Below, piece by piece: positions 41,306 to 49,197 of a stretch of DNA of 64,000 bases. Location of the stretch: NCBI RefSeq assembly GCF_014822185.1, contig NZ_QVLR01000104.1:1-64000 (forward strand), given 5' to 3'. Under the pieces are notes generated by a model. It did not search any database. It was given only the letters and a program-made list of their open reading frames with translations, and had not been told where the DNA came from. Source of the DNA: Azoarcus sp. Aa7. GTDB lineage: Bacteria > Pseudomonadota > Gammaproteobacteria > Burkholderiales > Rhodocyclaceae. Numbering within the stretch: the first letter of the stretch is position 1; every line of letters starts with the position of its first letter. The position numbers and the translations under genes were made by a program.

Positions 41306-41380
41306 AGAATTCCCCGCCCCGTCCGTAATAACAACCAACGGCACAGTAGTCAGCCGGAAAGGAACAAACACCAAGCCGAT

Positions 41381-41396
41381 CGGGCTCGGGTTTGCC
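41381..41396 (+). promoter_or_regulatory. Possible sigma54 promoter of flagellin copy 2
   Basis: CGGGCTCGGGTTTGCC has GG-N10-GC spacing and an intact TTGC, but the -24 half is poor (CGGGCT against TGGCAC). It ends 32 bases before the flagellin start. The overlapping GCCGATCG at 41375-41382 resembles a FliA -10, but no -35 goes with it. Confidence 0.35.
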
Positions 41397-41427
41397 AGGA
41401 TCGTGGGACAACTCAAGGAGATTAAAA

Positions 41428-42258
41428 ATGGCCTCCGTCATCAACACCAATGTCCAGTCGTTGAATGCTCAGCGCAATCTTTCGACTTCGCAAAACTCGC
41501 TCAACTCCGCGCTCCAGCGCCTGTCCTCCGGCCTGCGCGTAAATAGCGCCAAGGACGACGCTGCCGGTCTCGCGATCGCCACGCGAATGACGGCACAGTC
41601 TCGCGGCATGTCGGTCGCAATCCGCAACGCGAACGACGCGATCTCCCTGACCCAGACCGCCGAAGGCGCACTCGGCCAAGTCAAGGATCACCTGCTGCGC
41701 ATGCGCGACCTCGCAGTGCAGTCGACCAATGCGACCAACACGTCGGCCGACCGCAACGCACTGGAAGCCGAGTTCGACCAACTCCAGGCAGAAATCGACC
41801 GTATTGGCACGCAAACCGCCTTCAACGGCCTGAAGATCCTCGATTCGAACGCCGGCGCACAAGCCTTCCAGATCGGCGCGAACGGCGGTGAGACGATCAC
41901 CGTGACGACCACCGCGATCTCGGCATCCTCGGTGTCGGCAGCAACCGCCTCGGGAGCGACCGTCGCGAGCGCCAGCGGCGCATCCGCAGCCATCGCGACG
42001 ATCGACACCGCGATCGACAAGGTCAATACCGACCGCGCGACCTACGGTGCCGCCCAAGCGCGCTTCGAAGGCGTCGTGTCGATGCTGCAGGTCGCCCGCG
42101 AGAACCAGACGGCAGCGGTCAGCCGTATCATGGACGCCGACTTCGCTGCGGAAACGGCCTCGCTGAGCCGTGCGCAGATCCTGCAGCAGGCTGGCACTGC
42201 GATGCTGGCACAGGCCAATGCGCTTCCGCAGAACGTGCTGAGCCTCCTGCGCGGCTAA
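41428..42258 (+). CDS. fliC: Flagellin, copy 2
   Basis: 276 residues, the same length as copy 1. Start [20 protein letters not shown], with AAGGAG eight bases upstream. D0/D1 ends are [20 protein letters not shown] and [20 protein letters not shown] with [13 protein letters not shown]. Differences from copy 1 are scattered and mostly in the middle ([20 protein letters not shown]). It heads the run flaG-fliD-fliS-fliT, the normal filament gene order, so it is probably the original copy. A hairpin follows. Confidence 0.95.
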   Translation: MASVINTNVQSLNAQRNLSTSQNSLNSALQRLSSGLRVNSAKDDAAGLAIATRMTAQSRGMSVAIRNANDAISLTQTAEGALGQVKDHLLRMRDLAVQSTNATNTSADRNALEAEFDQLQAEIDRIGTQTAFNGLKILDSNAGAQAFQIGANGGETITVTTTAISASSVSAATASGATVASASGASAAIATIDTAIDKVNTDRATYGAAQARFEGVVSMLQVARENQTAAVSRIMDADFAAETASLSRAQILQQAGTAMLAQANALPQNVLSLLRG

Positions 42259-42277
42259 CTCACGATTCGCTGAACGC

Positions 42278-42309
42278 ACGCGGGAGGCGGCGAAAGCCCT
42301 CTCCCGCGT
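42278..42309 (+). terminator. Hairpin after flagellin copy 2
   Basis: ACGCGGGAG (42278-42286) and CTCCCGCGT (42301-42309) form a perfect 9-bp stem. No T-run follows, so it may attenuate or protect the flagellin mRNA rather than terminate fully before flaG. Confidence 0.45.
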
Positions 42310-42330
42310 AGTCACTCCGGAGGCAAGAAC

Positions 42331-42759
42331 ATGGCGCTCCAACCTGTTACCCCCCTAGTTCCGGCTAATGTCCAGGCACTATCTGTCCGGCCGGCCGCGC
42401 CGCAGGGAAACCCGGACGGCGTCGCAAACACGGCAAAGAACCCGCCCGCCGCAGCGCAGTCAACACCGGTAGCCGCGGCCGTGGGACTGGCGCGGATCGG
42501 CACAGTATCGGGCGCGGCAGAAGACAGATCGGCCCGCCGGGAAGAACTGGACCGCGCCCTCGACGACGTTCGAAAGGTGGTCGAGCCTGTGGCGCGTAAT
42601 TTGCTTTTCTCCGTCGACGACGATTCCGGGCGCACTATCGTTAAAGTTGTGGATAACGCCACCAAGGAAGTTATCCGGCAGATTCCGAGCGAGGAGATTC
42701 TTTCCATTGCCAAGGCATTGGACAGATTGAAGGGACTCCTCATCAAGCAAGAAGCCTGA
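42331..42759 (+). CDS. flaG: FlaG family flagellar protein
   Basis: 142 residues. A disordered Ala/Pro/Thr N-terminal half is followed by the FlaG core from ~75: LDRALDDVRKVVEPVARNLL, FSVDDDSGRTIVKVVDNATK, EVIRQIPSEEILSIAKAL. FlaG lies between flagellin and fliD in polar-flagellated bacteria and affects filament length; its exact role is unclear. CGGAGG precedes the start by ten bases. Confidence 0.92.
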   Translation: MALQPVTPLVPANVQALSVRPAAPQGNPDGVANTAKNPPAAAQSTPVAAAVGLARIGTVSGAAEDRSARREELDRALDDVRKVVEPVARNLLFSVDDDSGRTIVKVVDNATKEVIRQIPSEEILSIAKALDRLKGLLIKQEA

Positions 42760-42775
42760 AACGCAGGAGGCACAC

Positions 42776-44179
42776 ATGGCGACGATCACATCCGCGGGCA
42801 TCGGCTCCGGCCTCGCGGTCGAGTCGATCATCACCCAGTTGATGCAACTGGAGCGCCAGCCCATTACCCAGTTGCAGCAGCGGCAGAGTTCGTACAACGC
42901 GAAGCTGTCGTCGCTCGGAAAGATCAAGAGCGCGATGTCGGCCCTACAGACGGCTGCCGACAACATCAAGACGGCGGCAAAGTTTGCCATCTTCAAGACC
43001 GACATCGGCAATACGAACGTCATGAGCGCCTCCGCCGGCTCTGGCGCGATCGCAGCCAACCATTCCATCGAGGTGACGTCCCTCGCCGCGACCCAGAAAT
43101 TGGCGGCACCGGGCCGCGCAAGCAGCACCGAGGCCATCGCGACCGGCACGCTCACGCTGGAACTCGGCAAGCTCTCCGGCGGAACCTATACGCCCGACCC
43201 CGCACGCACCTACACGATCACCGTCGACAGCACGAACAACACGCTGGAGGGCCTGCGTGACGCGATCAACGATCTCGATGCCGACGTCACCGCATCCATC
43301 GTCAACGACGGCAGCGCCAATCCTGCCCGCCTCGTAATCAGTCCGAAGGACTCGGGCACCGCCAACGTCGTGCGTATGTCGGGCCTGACCGGTTTCGACT
43401 TCAATCCGGCGGCTCCGCTGGCCGGCTCGATGCAGCAGACCATCCCCGCCGCCGACGCAGTGGCCATCATCGACGGTATCACGGTCACGAAATCGTCGAA
43501 CGTCATCACCGACGCAATCGCGGGTGTGACACTCACGCTGAAGGCGAAGAACGAAGGTTCGCCGACGACGCTTCAGGTGTCCACGGACAACGACGCGATC
43601 AAGAAGGGCATTGAAGCCTTCGTGAAGGCCTACAACGACCTCAACAGCCAGATCCGGACCGAAACCAACTTCAATGCGGCCTCGGGCCAAGCGGGCGCAT
43701 TGAATTCGGACTCCGCCGTCCGCTCGGTACGCGATCAGTTGCGCCAGATCGTTTCGTCCGATCTTTCCGCCGCCGCCGGTGGTCTGACGCGTCTTTCCGA
43801 TGTCGGGATTGCCTTTGCCGTCGATGGCTCGATGACGATCAACAGCAGCAAGCTCGAGCAGGTCCTCGCCGATCCGAACAAGGACATCGCCGGCTTGTTT
43901 GCCGGGAATTCCAGCGTTTCAGGTATCGCAGCGCAACTCAGCGACCGGATCGGGGACATGCTCGCCGCCGATGGCACCATCAGCACACGCACCGAGAGCT
44001 ATAACCAGACCATCGCCGGCTTCAAATCACGGATCGAGGGATTCGAACGCCGGATGACCGCAATCGAGGCGCGCTACCGTCGCCAGTACTCCGCACTGGA
44101 CACGCTCGTTGCGAGCATGAACACGACGGGAACCTTCCTCGCACAGCAACTCGCGTCGCTGACAAGCATCAACAGCTGA
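42776..44179 (+). CDS. fliD: Flagellar filament cap protein FliD (HAP2)
   Basis: 467 residues. The N-terminal domain TSAGIGSGLAVESIITQLMQ and LERQPITQLQQRQSSYNAKL is diagnostic, and the C-terminal domain ends LDTLVASMNTTGTFLAQQLA. It caps the growing filament and folds flagellin subunits as they exit. The variable middle has the usual repeated beta-rich segments. Coupled in an operon with flaG and fliS (gaps of 16 and 10 bases). Confidence 0.95.
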   Translation: MATITSAGIGSGLAVESIITQLMQLERQPITQLQQRQSSYNAKLSSLGKIKSAMSALQTAADNIKTAAKFAIFKTDIGNTNVMSASAGSGAIAANHSIEVTSLAATQKLAAPGRASSTEAIATGTLTLELGKLSGGTYTPDPARTYTITVDSTNNTLEGLRDAINDLDADVTASIVNDGSANPARLVISPKDSGTANVVRMSGLTGFDFNPAAPLAGSMQQTIPAADAVAIIDGITVTKSSNVITDAIAGVTLTLKAKNEGSPTTLQVSTDNDAIKKGIEAFVKAYNDLNSQIRTETNFNAASGQAGALNSDSAVRSVRDQLRQIVSSDLSAAAGGLTRLSDVGIAFAVDGSMTINSSKLEQVLADPNKDIAGLFAGNSSVSGIAAQLSDRIGDMLAADGTISTRTESYNQTIAGFKSRIEGFERRMTAIEARYRRQYSALDTLVASMNTTGTFLAQQLASLTSINS

Positions 44180-44189
44180 CGCATCGGAG

Positions 44190-44606
44190 ATGCACCATAT
44201 GTTTGGCCAAAGAATGACCGCTGCGAACGCCTACGCAAGCGTGGGACTGGAAACCAAAGTCAGCACCTCGAATCCTCACCAGTTGATCGTGATGCTGTAC
44301 GACGGGGCATTGCTTGCCATCACATCAGCAGGCATCTCGATGGAAGCCGGTGACGTCGCGAGCAAGGGGAAATCCATCTCGCAGGCTATCAACATCATCG
44401 CCAATGGACTCAAGGCGAGCCTGGACATGGAAGCCGGCGGGGAGCTCTCGTCCCGCCTCGCGGCGTTGTATGACTACATGGGGCAACGCCTGTTGCAGGC
44501 GAACCTGCAGAACAGCCGGCCCACGCTGACCGAGGTTGCCTTGCTGCTCACTGAATTGAAAGAAGCCTGGGTAAGCATCGCCGACAGCGCCGCAGCCGTT
44601 GGCTAG
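44190..44606 (+). CDS. fliS: Flagellin export chaperone FliS
   Basis: 138 residues. Seen are NAYASVGLETKVSTSNPHQL, IVMLYDGALLAITSAG and the second-helix region KGKSISQAINIIANGLKASL. FliS binds the C-terminal disordered end of flagellin in the cytoplasm and keeps it from polymerising before export. Start codon chosen at MHHMFGQRMTAANAYAS; GGAG lies eight bases before it. Confidence 0.94.
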   Translation: MHHMFGQRMTAANAYASVGLETKVSTSNPHQLIVMLYDGALLAITSAGISMEAGDVASKGKSISQAINIIANGLKASLDMEAGGELSSRLAALYDYMGQRLLQANLQNSRPTLTEVALLLTELKEAWVSIADSAAAVG

Positions 44607-44616
44607 GAGCGATTCG

Positions 44617-44952
44617 ATGAGCGATCTCGCACAATTCGAAGCGATGCTGCAGCTGTCACGACAGATGGTCGACGCGGCAAGCGCGAATGATTGGGATCGT
44701 CTCCTCGCCCTCGAGAAGGCCGAGGCCGAGCTGCGCGAGACATTGCGATCAGGAGCGCCGGCCGGCGACTCCACGCTTTCGACCGAAGAACGCGAGCGCA
44801 TCGGCGGACTCATTCGCGAGATTCAGGCCGATCACGCAAAGGTGCATGACATCGTCGGGCCGTGGCTCAGCAGCGTGCGGCAGTTGCTCGCGCATCAGAC
44901 GCGCGAGCGCAGTGTCCGCAAGAGTTACGGCGCCTTTACGCAAGCGCCCTAA
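44617..44952 (+). CDS. fliT: Flagellar export chaperone FliT
   Basis: 111 residues from MSDLAQFEAMLQLSRQMVDA; GGAG precedes it by seven bases, and an in-frame ATG six codons upstream overlaps the fliS stop. Helical, with the FliT-like ANDWDRLLALEKAEAELRET. FliT chaperones FliD for export. Assigned by position after fliS and by helical pattern, since FliT is poorly conserved. Confidence 0.8.
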   Translation: MSDLAQFEAMLQLSRQMVDAASANDWDRLLALEKAEAELRETLRSGAPAGDSTLSTEERERIGGLIREIQADHAKVHDIVGPWLSSVRQLLAHQTRERSVRKSYGAFTQAP

Positions 44953-44983
44953 GGATCTTGTTGCCGCGCGGGAGCATGACATC

Positions 44984-46141
44984 ATGATTCCGTCCGATCT
45001 CGCCGCCCGCCTGCGTCTGATCACGGAGGCGAGCCTCTTCGACAGCGAACCGCCGATCAACGGCACGGCGCGCGTGCGCGAGGTTCAGGCACGCCTTCCC
45101 GAACTTCTGCCCGGCGCGCGCTTCGTCGCGACGATCGACCGCCGGTTGCCCGACGGCACCTTCAAGGCCATCGTCGGCGGACGCGATTACACGCTGGCTC
45201 TCAATCACTCCGCAAATTCCGGCGACACGCTGGAACTGGTCGTCACGCAAAGCACACCCAAAGCGGTGTTCGCCCAGCTTGCCGAGCCGATGCTCACGGG
45301 CAATGAAGGCGCTCGCCCGACGCTCAGCGCCGCAGGGCGGCTGATCGGCTTCCTGCTCACGGGGCAGCCGGCTCCGCAGCCAGCGACGCTCGCTGCCGGA
45401 AAACCCATCGTTGCGGCACCACCGGCAAACAATGCCGCCGCCACGCTCGCCCCTGCCTTGCAGCAGGCGCTGTCCCGCAGCGGCCTGTTCTACGAATCCC
45501 ATCAGTTGCAGTGGCTGTCCGGCAAGCTCACGACCTCGGCGTTGTTGCAGGAGCCTCAGGGCGAACATCTGCGGGCGCCGGCGCCCCAGTCTGCCGGCCC
45601 GGCTGATGCGGCCGTACTTGCTCGTTCGCCTGGCCTGCTGCGGGCCACCAGCGAAATGGCGCCGAACGCACTGTCACAGGGGGCAAGCGCGGCGGCCGCG
45701 AACGAATCCGACGCCACAGCCGGACCGAATCCGGCACCGGCTCCGGGCGTGCGCGCAGCCGCCATTCCCGAGCGGCTCGTCCCGGTCGTCTATCAGCAAC
45801 TCGACGCGATGGCGACACAGAACTATGTCTGGCAGGGCCAGGTCTGGCCTGGACAGACCATGGAATGGGAGATCGAGGATCCACAGCGCGACCGCGAACC
45901 GGGTTCGGACGAGCCGCCGACGGAATGGAAGACCACCTTGCGGCTCAGCCTGCCGCGGCTCGGCGGTGTCGAGGCGCTTCTGATCCTGACGCCAGCAGGC
46001 GTCGCGCTGCGCCTGATGGCCGACGACGACGCCACGGTCGCGGCGCTCGCCAATGCCCGGGCGGAACTCGACAGCGCCCTCGAAGCGGCCAACGTCCCGC
46101 TCACGGGCTTCGTCGCGGAGCGCCGTGATGGCGAAAACTGA
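44984..46141 (+). CDS. Second FliK-like hook-length control domain protein
   Basis: 385 residues. An N-terminal region (LPGARFVATIDRRLPDGTFK) is followed by an Ala/Pro-rich middle and a C-terminal FliK (Flg_hook) domain with LRLSLPRLGGVEALLILTPA. The genuine fliK, with the standard motif, is at 55958-57250. This one is paired with a stand-alone FlhB C-terminal domain just downstream (overlap of 14 bases), the same partners that interact in the export switch. GGGAG lies before the start. Confidence 0.75.
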   Translation: MIPSDLAARLRLITEASLFDSEPPINGTARVREVQARLPELLPGARFVATIDRRLPDGTFKAIVGGRDYTLALNHSANSGDTLELVVTQSTPKAVFAQLAEPMLTGNEGARPTLSAAGRLIGFLLTGQPAPQPATLAAGKPIVAAPPANNAAATLAPALQQALSRSGLFYESHQLQWLSGKLTTSALLQEPQGEHLRAPAPQSAGPADAAVLARSPGLLRATSEMAPNALSQGASAAAANESDATAGPNPAPAPGVRAAAIPERLVPVVYQQLDAMATQNYVWQGQVWPGQTMEWEIEDPQRDREPGSDEPPTEWKTTLRLSLPRLGGVEALLILTPAGVALRLMADDDATVAALANARAELDSALEAANVPLTGFVAERRDGEN

Positions 46142-46448
46142 GCACGATCCGGCACCGCGCGGCGAGGCCGTCGCGCTCGCCTACAGCAAGGGCGACGCGG
46201 CGCCGCGCGTGGTTGCTAAGGGGCGCGGGCTGATCGCACGCGAGATCATCGAGCGCGCGCGCGAAGCCGGGGTGTTCGTGCACGAATCCCCCGAGCTGGT
46301 CGGCCTGCTGATGCAGGTCGACCTCGACGCGCGCATCCCGCCCGAGCTATATGTCGCAATCGCGGAGCTGCTTGCGTGGATCTATCGTGTCGAACAGGGC
46401 GTACCGGGCACGCGGGCGCAAGCACCGGGCGGGCCGCCCCGCCCCTAG
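46128..46448 (+). CDS. Stand-alone FlhB C-terminal domain (FlhX-like)
   Basis: 106 residues. It matches the cytoplasmic tail of FlhB: EAVALAYSKGDAAPRVVAKG, LIAREIIERAREAGVFVHES and RIPPELYVAIAELLAWIYRV. The NPTH cleavage motif and all membrane segments are absent, as in FlhX/YlqH-type proteins. In FlhB this part decides the switch from hook to filament export, and it can be partly replaced in trans by FlhX. It overlaps the FliK-like gene by 14 bases. Confidence 0.88.
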   Translation: MAKTEHDPAPRGEAVALAYSKGDAAPRVVAKGRGLIAREIIERAREAGVFVHESPELVGLLMQVDLDARIPPELYVAIAELLAWIYRVEQGVPGTRAQAPGGPPRP

Positions 46449-46486
46449 TCGTGCTATAAATTCGGCTTTGCCCGAACCCGTTGCCG

Positions 46487-47257
46487 ATGCCCGAACCGTC
46501 CGAAACCACGACGACGCAGCGACCGCTGGATGCCGACGCCTTTGCCCGCTACGCGGTACACGACCCGCGCGAAATCATCCAGTTGCTCAGGATGCTGGTC
46601 GACAAACGTCCGCTCCTGACTGCGTTCATCGACGGTGGGGAATCCTTCATCACGCTGGCACTCGCGCTGACCGACGACGGGGCCGTGATCGTCGATGCCT
46701 GCCCCGACGAGCTGCGCAACGCGAAGGCAGGCAACGCCGCCCGCCTGGTCTGCGCGACGCGCCTCGACAACGTGAAGCTGCAGTTCGCGCTGGAGGCTCC
46801 GGCCCGCATCGTGCATGCGGGCAAACCTGCCCTGCGCGCGGCACTTCCCGACAGCATCATCCGCCTGCAACGGCGCGAGTTCTATCGCCTGCCCACATCG
46901 CAAGCCGAGCCGCTCGTCTGCGTGATCACCCACGTCCCCGAGGACGGCCGTCGGCAGGAGGTCCAGGTGCGGATCGTGGACATCAGCGGCGGCGGACTGG
47001 CGGTCCTCGTCCCGCCGAAGGAACTTCGCTTCGAACCGGGCACGGAATACAACCAGTGCGTGCTCCGGCTACCCGACGGCAATCCCCTGCCCGTGCGCCT
47101 GAAGGTCCGGAATCTTTTCGAGATCGAGAAAGCGAACGGAGTGAAGGTGCAGCGCGCCGGCTGCGAGTTCATGGGTTTGTCGAGCCAGGCGACCGCACGA
47201 ATCCAGCGCTACATGTTCAAGCTCGAACGTGACCGGCGAATGCACGACGAACACTGA
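46487..47257 (+). CDS. ycgR: YcgR-type c-di-GMP-binding flagellar brake protein
   Basis: 256 residues. The N-terminal YcgR domain (residues ~15-110) is followed by a PilZ domain with the c-di-GMP motifs RRxxxR (RLQRREFYRLP) and DxSxxG (DISGGGL). Binding c-di-GMP slows or biases the flagellar motor through FliG or MotA. The ATG at 46487 is used; a TTG two codons earlier is possible. Together with the GGEEF protein at 25341-27152 it makes a plausible signal-to-brake circuit. Confidence 0.9.
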   Translation: MPEPSETTTTQRPLDADAFARYAVHDPREIIQLLRMLVDKRPLLTAFIDGGESFITLALALTDDGAVIVDACPDELRNAKAGNAARLVCATRLDNVKLQFALEAPARIVHAGKPALRAALPDSIIRLQRREFYRLPTSQAEPLVCVITHVPEDGRRQEVQVRIVDISGGGLAVLVPPKELRFEPGTEYNQCVLRLPDGNPLPVRLKVRNLFEIEKANGVKVQRAGCEFMGLSSQATARIQRYMFKLERDRRMHDEH

Positions 47258-47276
47258 TCCTGTCGTCGGAAACGAA

Positions 47277-47301
47277 GAAGCCGCCCCGGGGCGGCGGCTT
47301 C
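47277..47301. terminator. Bidirectional hairpin terminator between ycgR and fliE
   Basis: GAAGCCGCC (47277-47285) and GGCGGCTTC (47293-47301) form a perfect 9-bp stem with a CCGGGGC loop. It lies between two convergent genes. Flanking A and T tracts are short. Confidence 0.65.
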
Positions 47302-47322
47302 GTCTGTGCGCACGGAGCCCGG

Positions 47323-47646
47323 TCACACCGGCATGTTCATAATGTCTTGATAGGCCGTGACGAGGCGGTTGCGCACCTGCACCATCTGCTGGAAGGACAG
47401 GTTGGCTTTCTGCAGGTTGACCATCACGTCCTGGAGATTGACGTTCGGATCGCCGGCGGAAAACTCCTGCGCCATGCCGCGGGCTTCCTGCTGCGCGGCG
47501 CTCACGTCCTTGAGCGCGCCCTGCAGCACTTCGGCAAAATCGACGCCGCCAGCGGCCTGGTTGGCGGGGGCAGACGACTTCGCGCCCGCCGCCTGGGCGG
47601 TGGCGCGCAATTCGCCGATCATCTGGTTGATTCCACGCGTATCCAT
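47323..47646 (-). CDS. fliE: Flagellar hook-basal body protein FliE
   Basis: 107 residues, normal. Seen are INQMIGELRATAQAAGA, VDFAEVLQGALKDVSAAQQE and the C-terminal VNLQKANLSFQQMVQVRNRL with VTAYQDIMNMPV. FliE joins the MS ring (FliF) to the rod. It is transcribed on the opposite strand to fliF, from its own sigma54 promoter, unlike the common fliE-fliF order. Confidence 0.94.
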   Translation of the reverse strand: MDTRGINQMIGELRATAQAAGAKSSAPANQAAGGVDFAEVLQGALKDVSAAQQEARGMAQEFSAGDPNVNLQDVMVNLQKANLSFQQMVQVRNRLVTAYQDIMNMPV

Positions 47647-47691
47647 ACGCTCGACTCCAGGACGGAGTATCCGTTGTGCTCAGTCTAGCAG

Positions 47692-47707
47692 AGCAATCGT
47701 CGTGCCA
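47692..47707 (-). promoter_or_regulatory. Consensus sigma54 promoter of fliE
   Basis: The minus strand reads TGGCACGACGATTGCT, a full match to TGGCACG-N4-TTGCW, 46 bases before the fliE start. It lies between fliE and fleR, the activator gene that would act on it. Confidence 0.9.
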
Positions 47708-47763
47708 AAAGGATGCTGCAGGGTGCCGCCAATACCCGGGCGACCGCTACCGCAACTCCATGC

Positions 47764-49197
47764 CTACACCTCGTAGCCCTCGTCGCGGTACTGCTGCAGC
47801 TTGTAACGCAAGGTCCGTTCCGAGATTCCGAGCTTTTCGACGGCCCGTTTGCGCGATCCGCCGACTTCGCGCAGGGTCGAGAGAATGTGTTCGCGCTCGA
47901 GATCCTTCATGTTTGCCGGCCGCCCGACGGCAGCCGGATCGGGCCGGAAAGGGGACGAAACGGCAATATTTTCCGGCGGCACGGCAAAATTTGCCGACAC
48001 CGACACTGACACCGGCGCCGTTTCGGCCCGGTTTGGCACTTCGGCACTCGGGGCCGGTTCCGCCGCGACCCAGTTCGGCAGGCACAGATGCACCGTCTCG
48101 GCGGTGATCGTGTCGCCGGCAGCAAGAATCAGTGCGCGCTGCATCGCGTTCTCGAGTTCGCGCACGTTGCCCGGCCAGGCATGGCGCACGAGCAGTTGCT
48201 CGGCTTCCGGGCTCAGGCGGGCGCTGCGCTTGAGGCGTTCGCCGTGGCGGGCGAGGAAATGGCGCGCGAGCGGCAGGATGTCGCGGGGGCGTTCGCGCAA
48301 CCCCGGGATCGCAAGCGGAAATACATTGAGCCGGTAATACAGGTCTTCGCGGAAGCGGCCGGCGGCGACTTCCCGCGCCATGTCGCGGTTGCTCGTCGCC
48401 AGCACGCGGATGTCGAGCTCGACCGGTTTCTTCCCGCCGACGCGCTCGACCTCGCGTTCCTGCAGCACGCGCAGCAGCTTGGCCTGCAGCGCGAGCGGCA
48501 TTTCGGAGATCTCGTCGAGCAGGATGGTGCCGTCCTGGGCCTGCTCGAACTTGCCCGGCTGCGCCGTCTGGGCGCCGGTGAACGCGCCCTTCTCGTATCC
48601 GAACAGCGTCGCTTCGAGCAGGTTCTCGGGGATGGCGGCGCAGTTGATCGCGACGAAGGCCCCCGCCTTGCGCGACGAGTGATCGTGGATGTAGCGCGCG
48701 AAGACTTCCTTGCCGGTACCCGATTCGCCCGTGAGCAGTACCGTGGCGTCGGTGTCGGCGACACGCGCGGCGAGCGCGAGCAGGTTGCGCGTGTGCGGAT
48801 CCTCGGCGACGGTGTCGTCCGCGCCCGGCGGCTGCGAGGCGTAGCGTCGCACGTGTTCGAGCAGGACGTCGGGCTCGAAGGGCTTCATGAGGAAGTCGCA
48901 GGCGCCGCCGCGCATCGCGGCAACGGCCTTGTCGACGTCGCCGTAGGCGGTCATCAGCAGGACGGGAAGCTGGGGCAGGCGCGAGCGGATTTCGCCTAGA
49001 AGTTGCAGGCCGTCCATCGGCTGCATGCGCAGATCGCTGACGACGAGGTTGAACGCCTGCCGGCCGATCTCCGCGAGCGCGGCCGGTCCGCCATCGACAC
49101 CGGTGACGCGATGCCCGCCCATCTCCAGCGTGAGACACACGGCATCGCGCAGTGCGGCGTCGTCCTCGACGACGAGGATGTTGATCTGTTCGATCAT
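47764..49197 (-). CDS. fleR: Sigma54-dependent flagellar response regulator FleR/FlrC
   Basis: 477 residues. Receiver (1-115) with EDD, the phosphoacceptor Asp in LVVSDLRMQPMDG, and the switch region FLMKPFEPDV. AAA+ domain (~135-365) with GESGTGKEVFARYI (Walker A), the sigma54-contact loop EKGAFTGAQT, and ILLDEISEMPLALQAKL (Walker B). C-terminal Fis-type helix-turn-helix SRKRAVEKLGISERTLRYKL. It turns on basal-body, hook and sometimes flagellin promoters of sigma54 type when phosphorylated by FleS. Two such promoters are visible in the window. It overlaps fleS by four bases. Confidence 0.95.
   Translation of the reverse strand: MIEQINILVVEDDAALRDAVCLTLEMGGHRVTGVDGGPAALAEIGRQAFNLVVSDLRMQPMDGLQLLGEIRSRLPQLPVLLMTAYGDVDKAVAAMRGGACDFLMKPFEPDVLLEHVRRYASQPPGADDTVAEDPHTRNLLALAARVADTDATVLLTGESGTGKEVFARYIHDHSSRKAGAFVAINCAAIPENLLEATLFGYEKGAFTGAQTAQPGKFEQAQDGTILLDEISEMPLALQAKLLRVLQEREVERVGGKKPVELDIRVLATSNRDMAREVAAGRFREDLYYRLNVFPLAIPGLRERPRDILPLARHFLARHGERLKRSARLSPEAEQLLVRHAWPGNVRELENAMQRALILAAGDTITAETVHLCLPNWVAAEPAPSAEVPNRAETAPVSVSVSANFAVPPENIAVSSPFRPDPAAVGRPANMKDLEREHILSTLREVGGSRKRAVEKLGISERTLRYKLQQYRDEGYEV

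Noticed and set aside
41354-41382. A FliA-type promoter before flagellin copy 2
   Set aside because: GCCGATCG resembles the -10 but the region 11 bases upstream (GGAAAGGA) does not match TAAAGTTT.
45823-46155. Minus-strand frames opposite the second FliK-like gene
   Set aside because: Shadows; no start signals or motifs.
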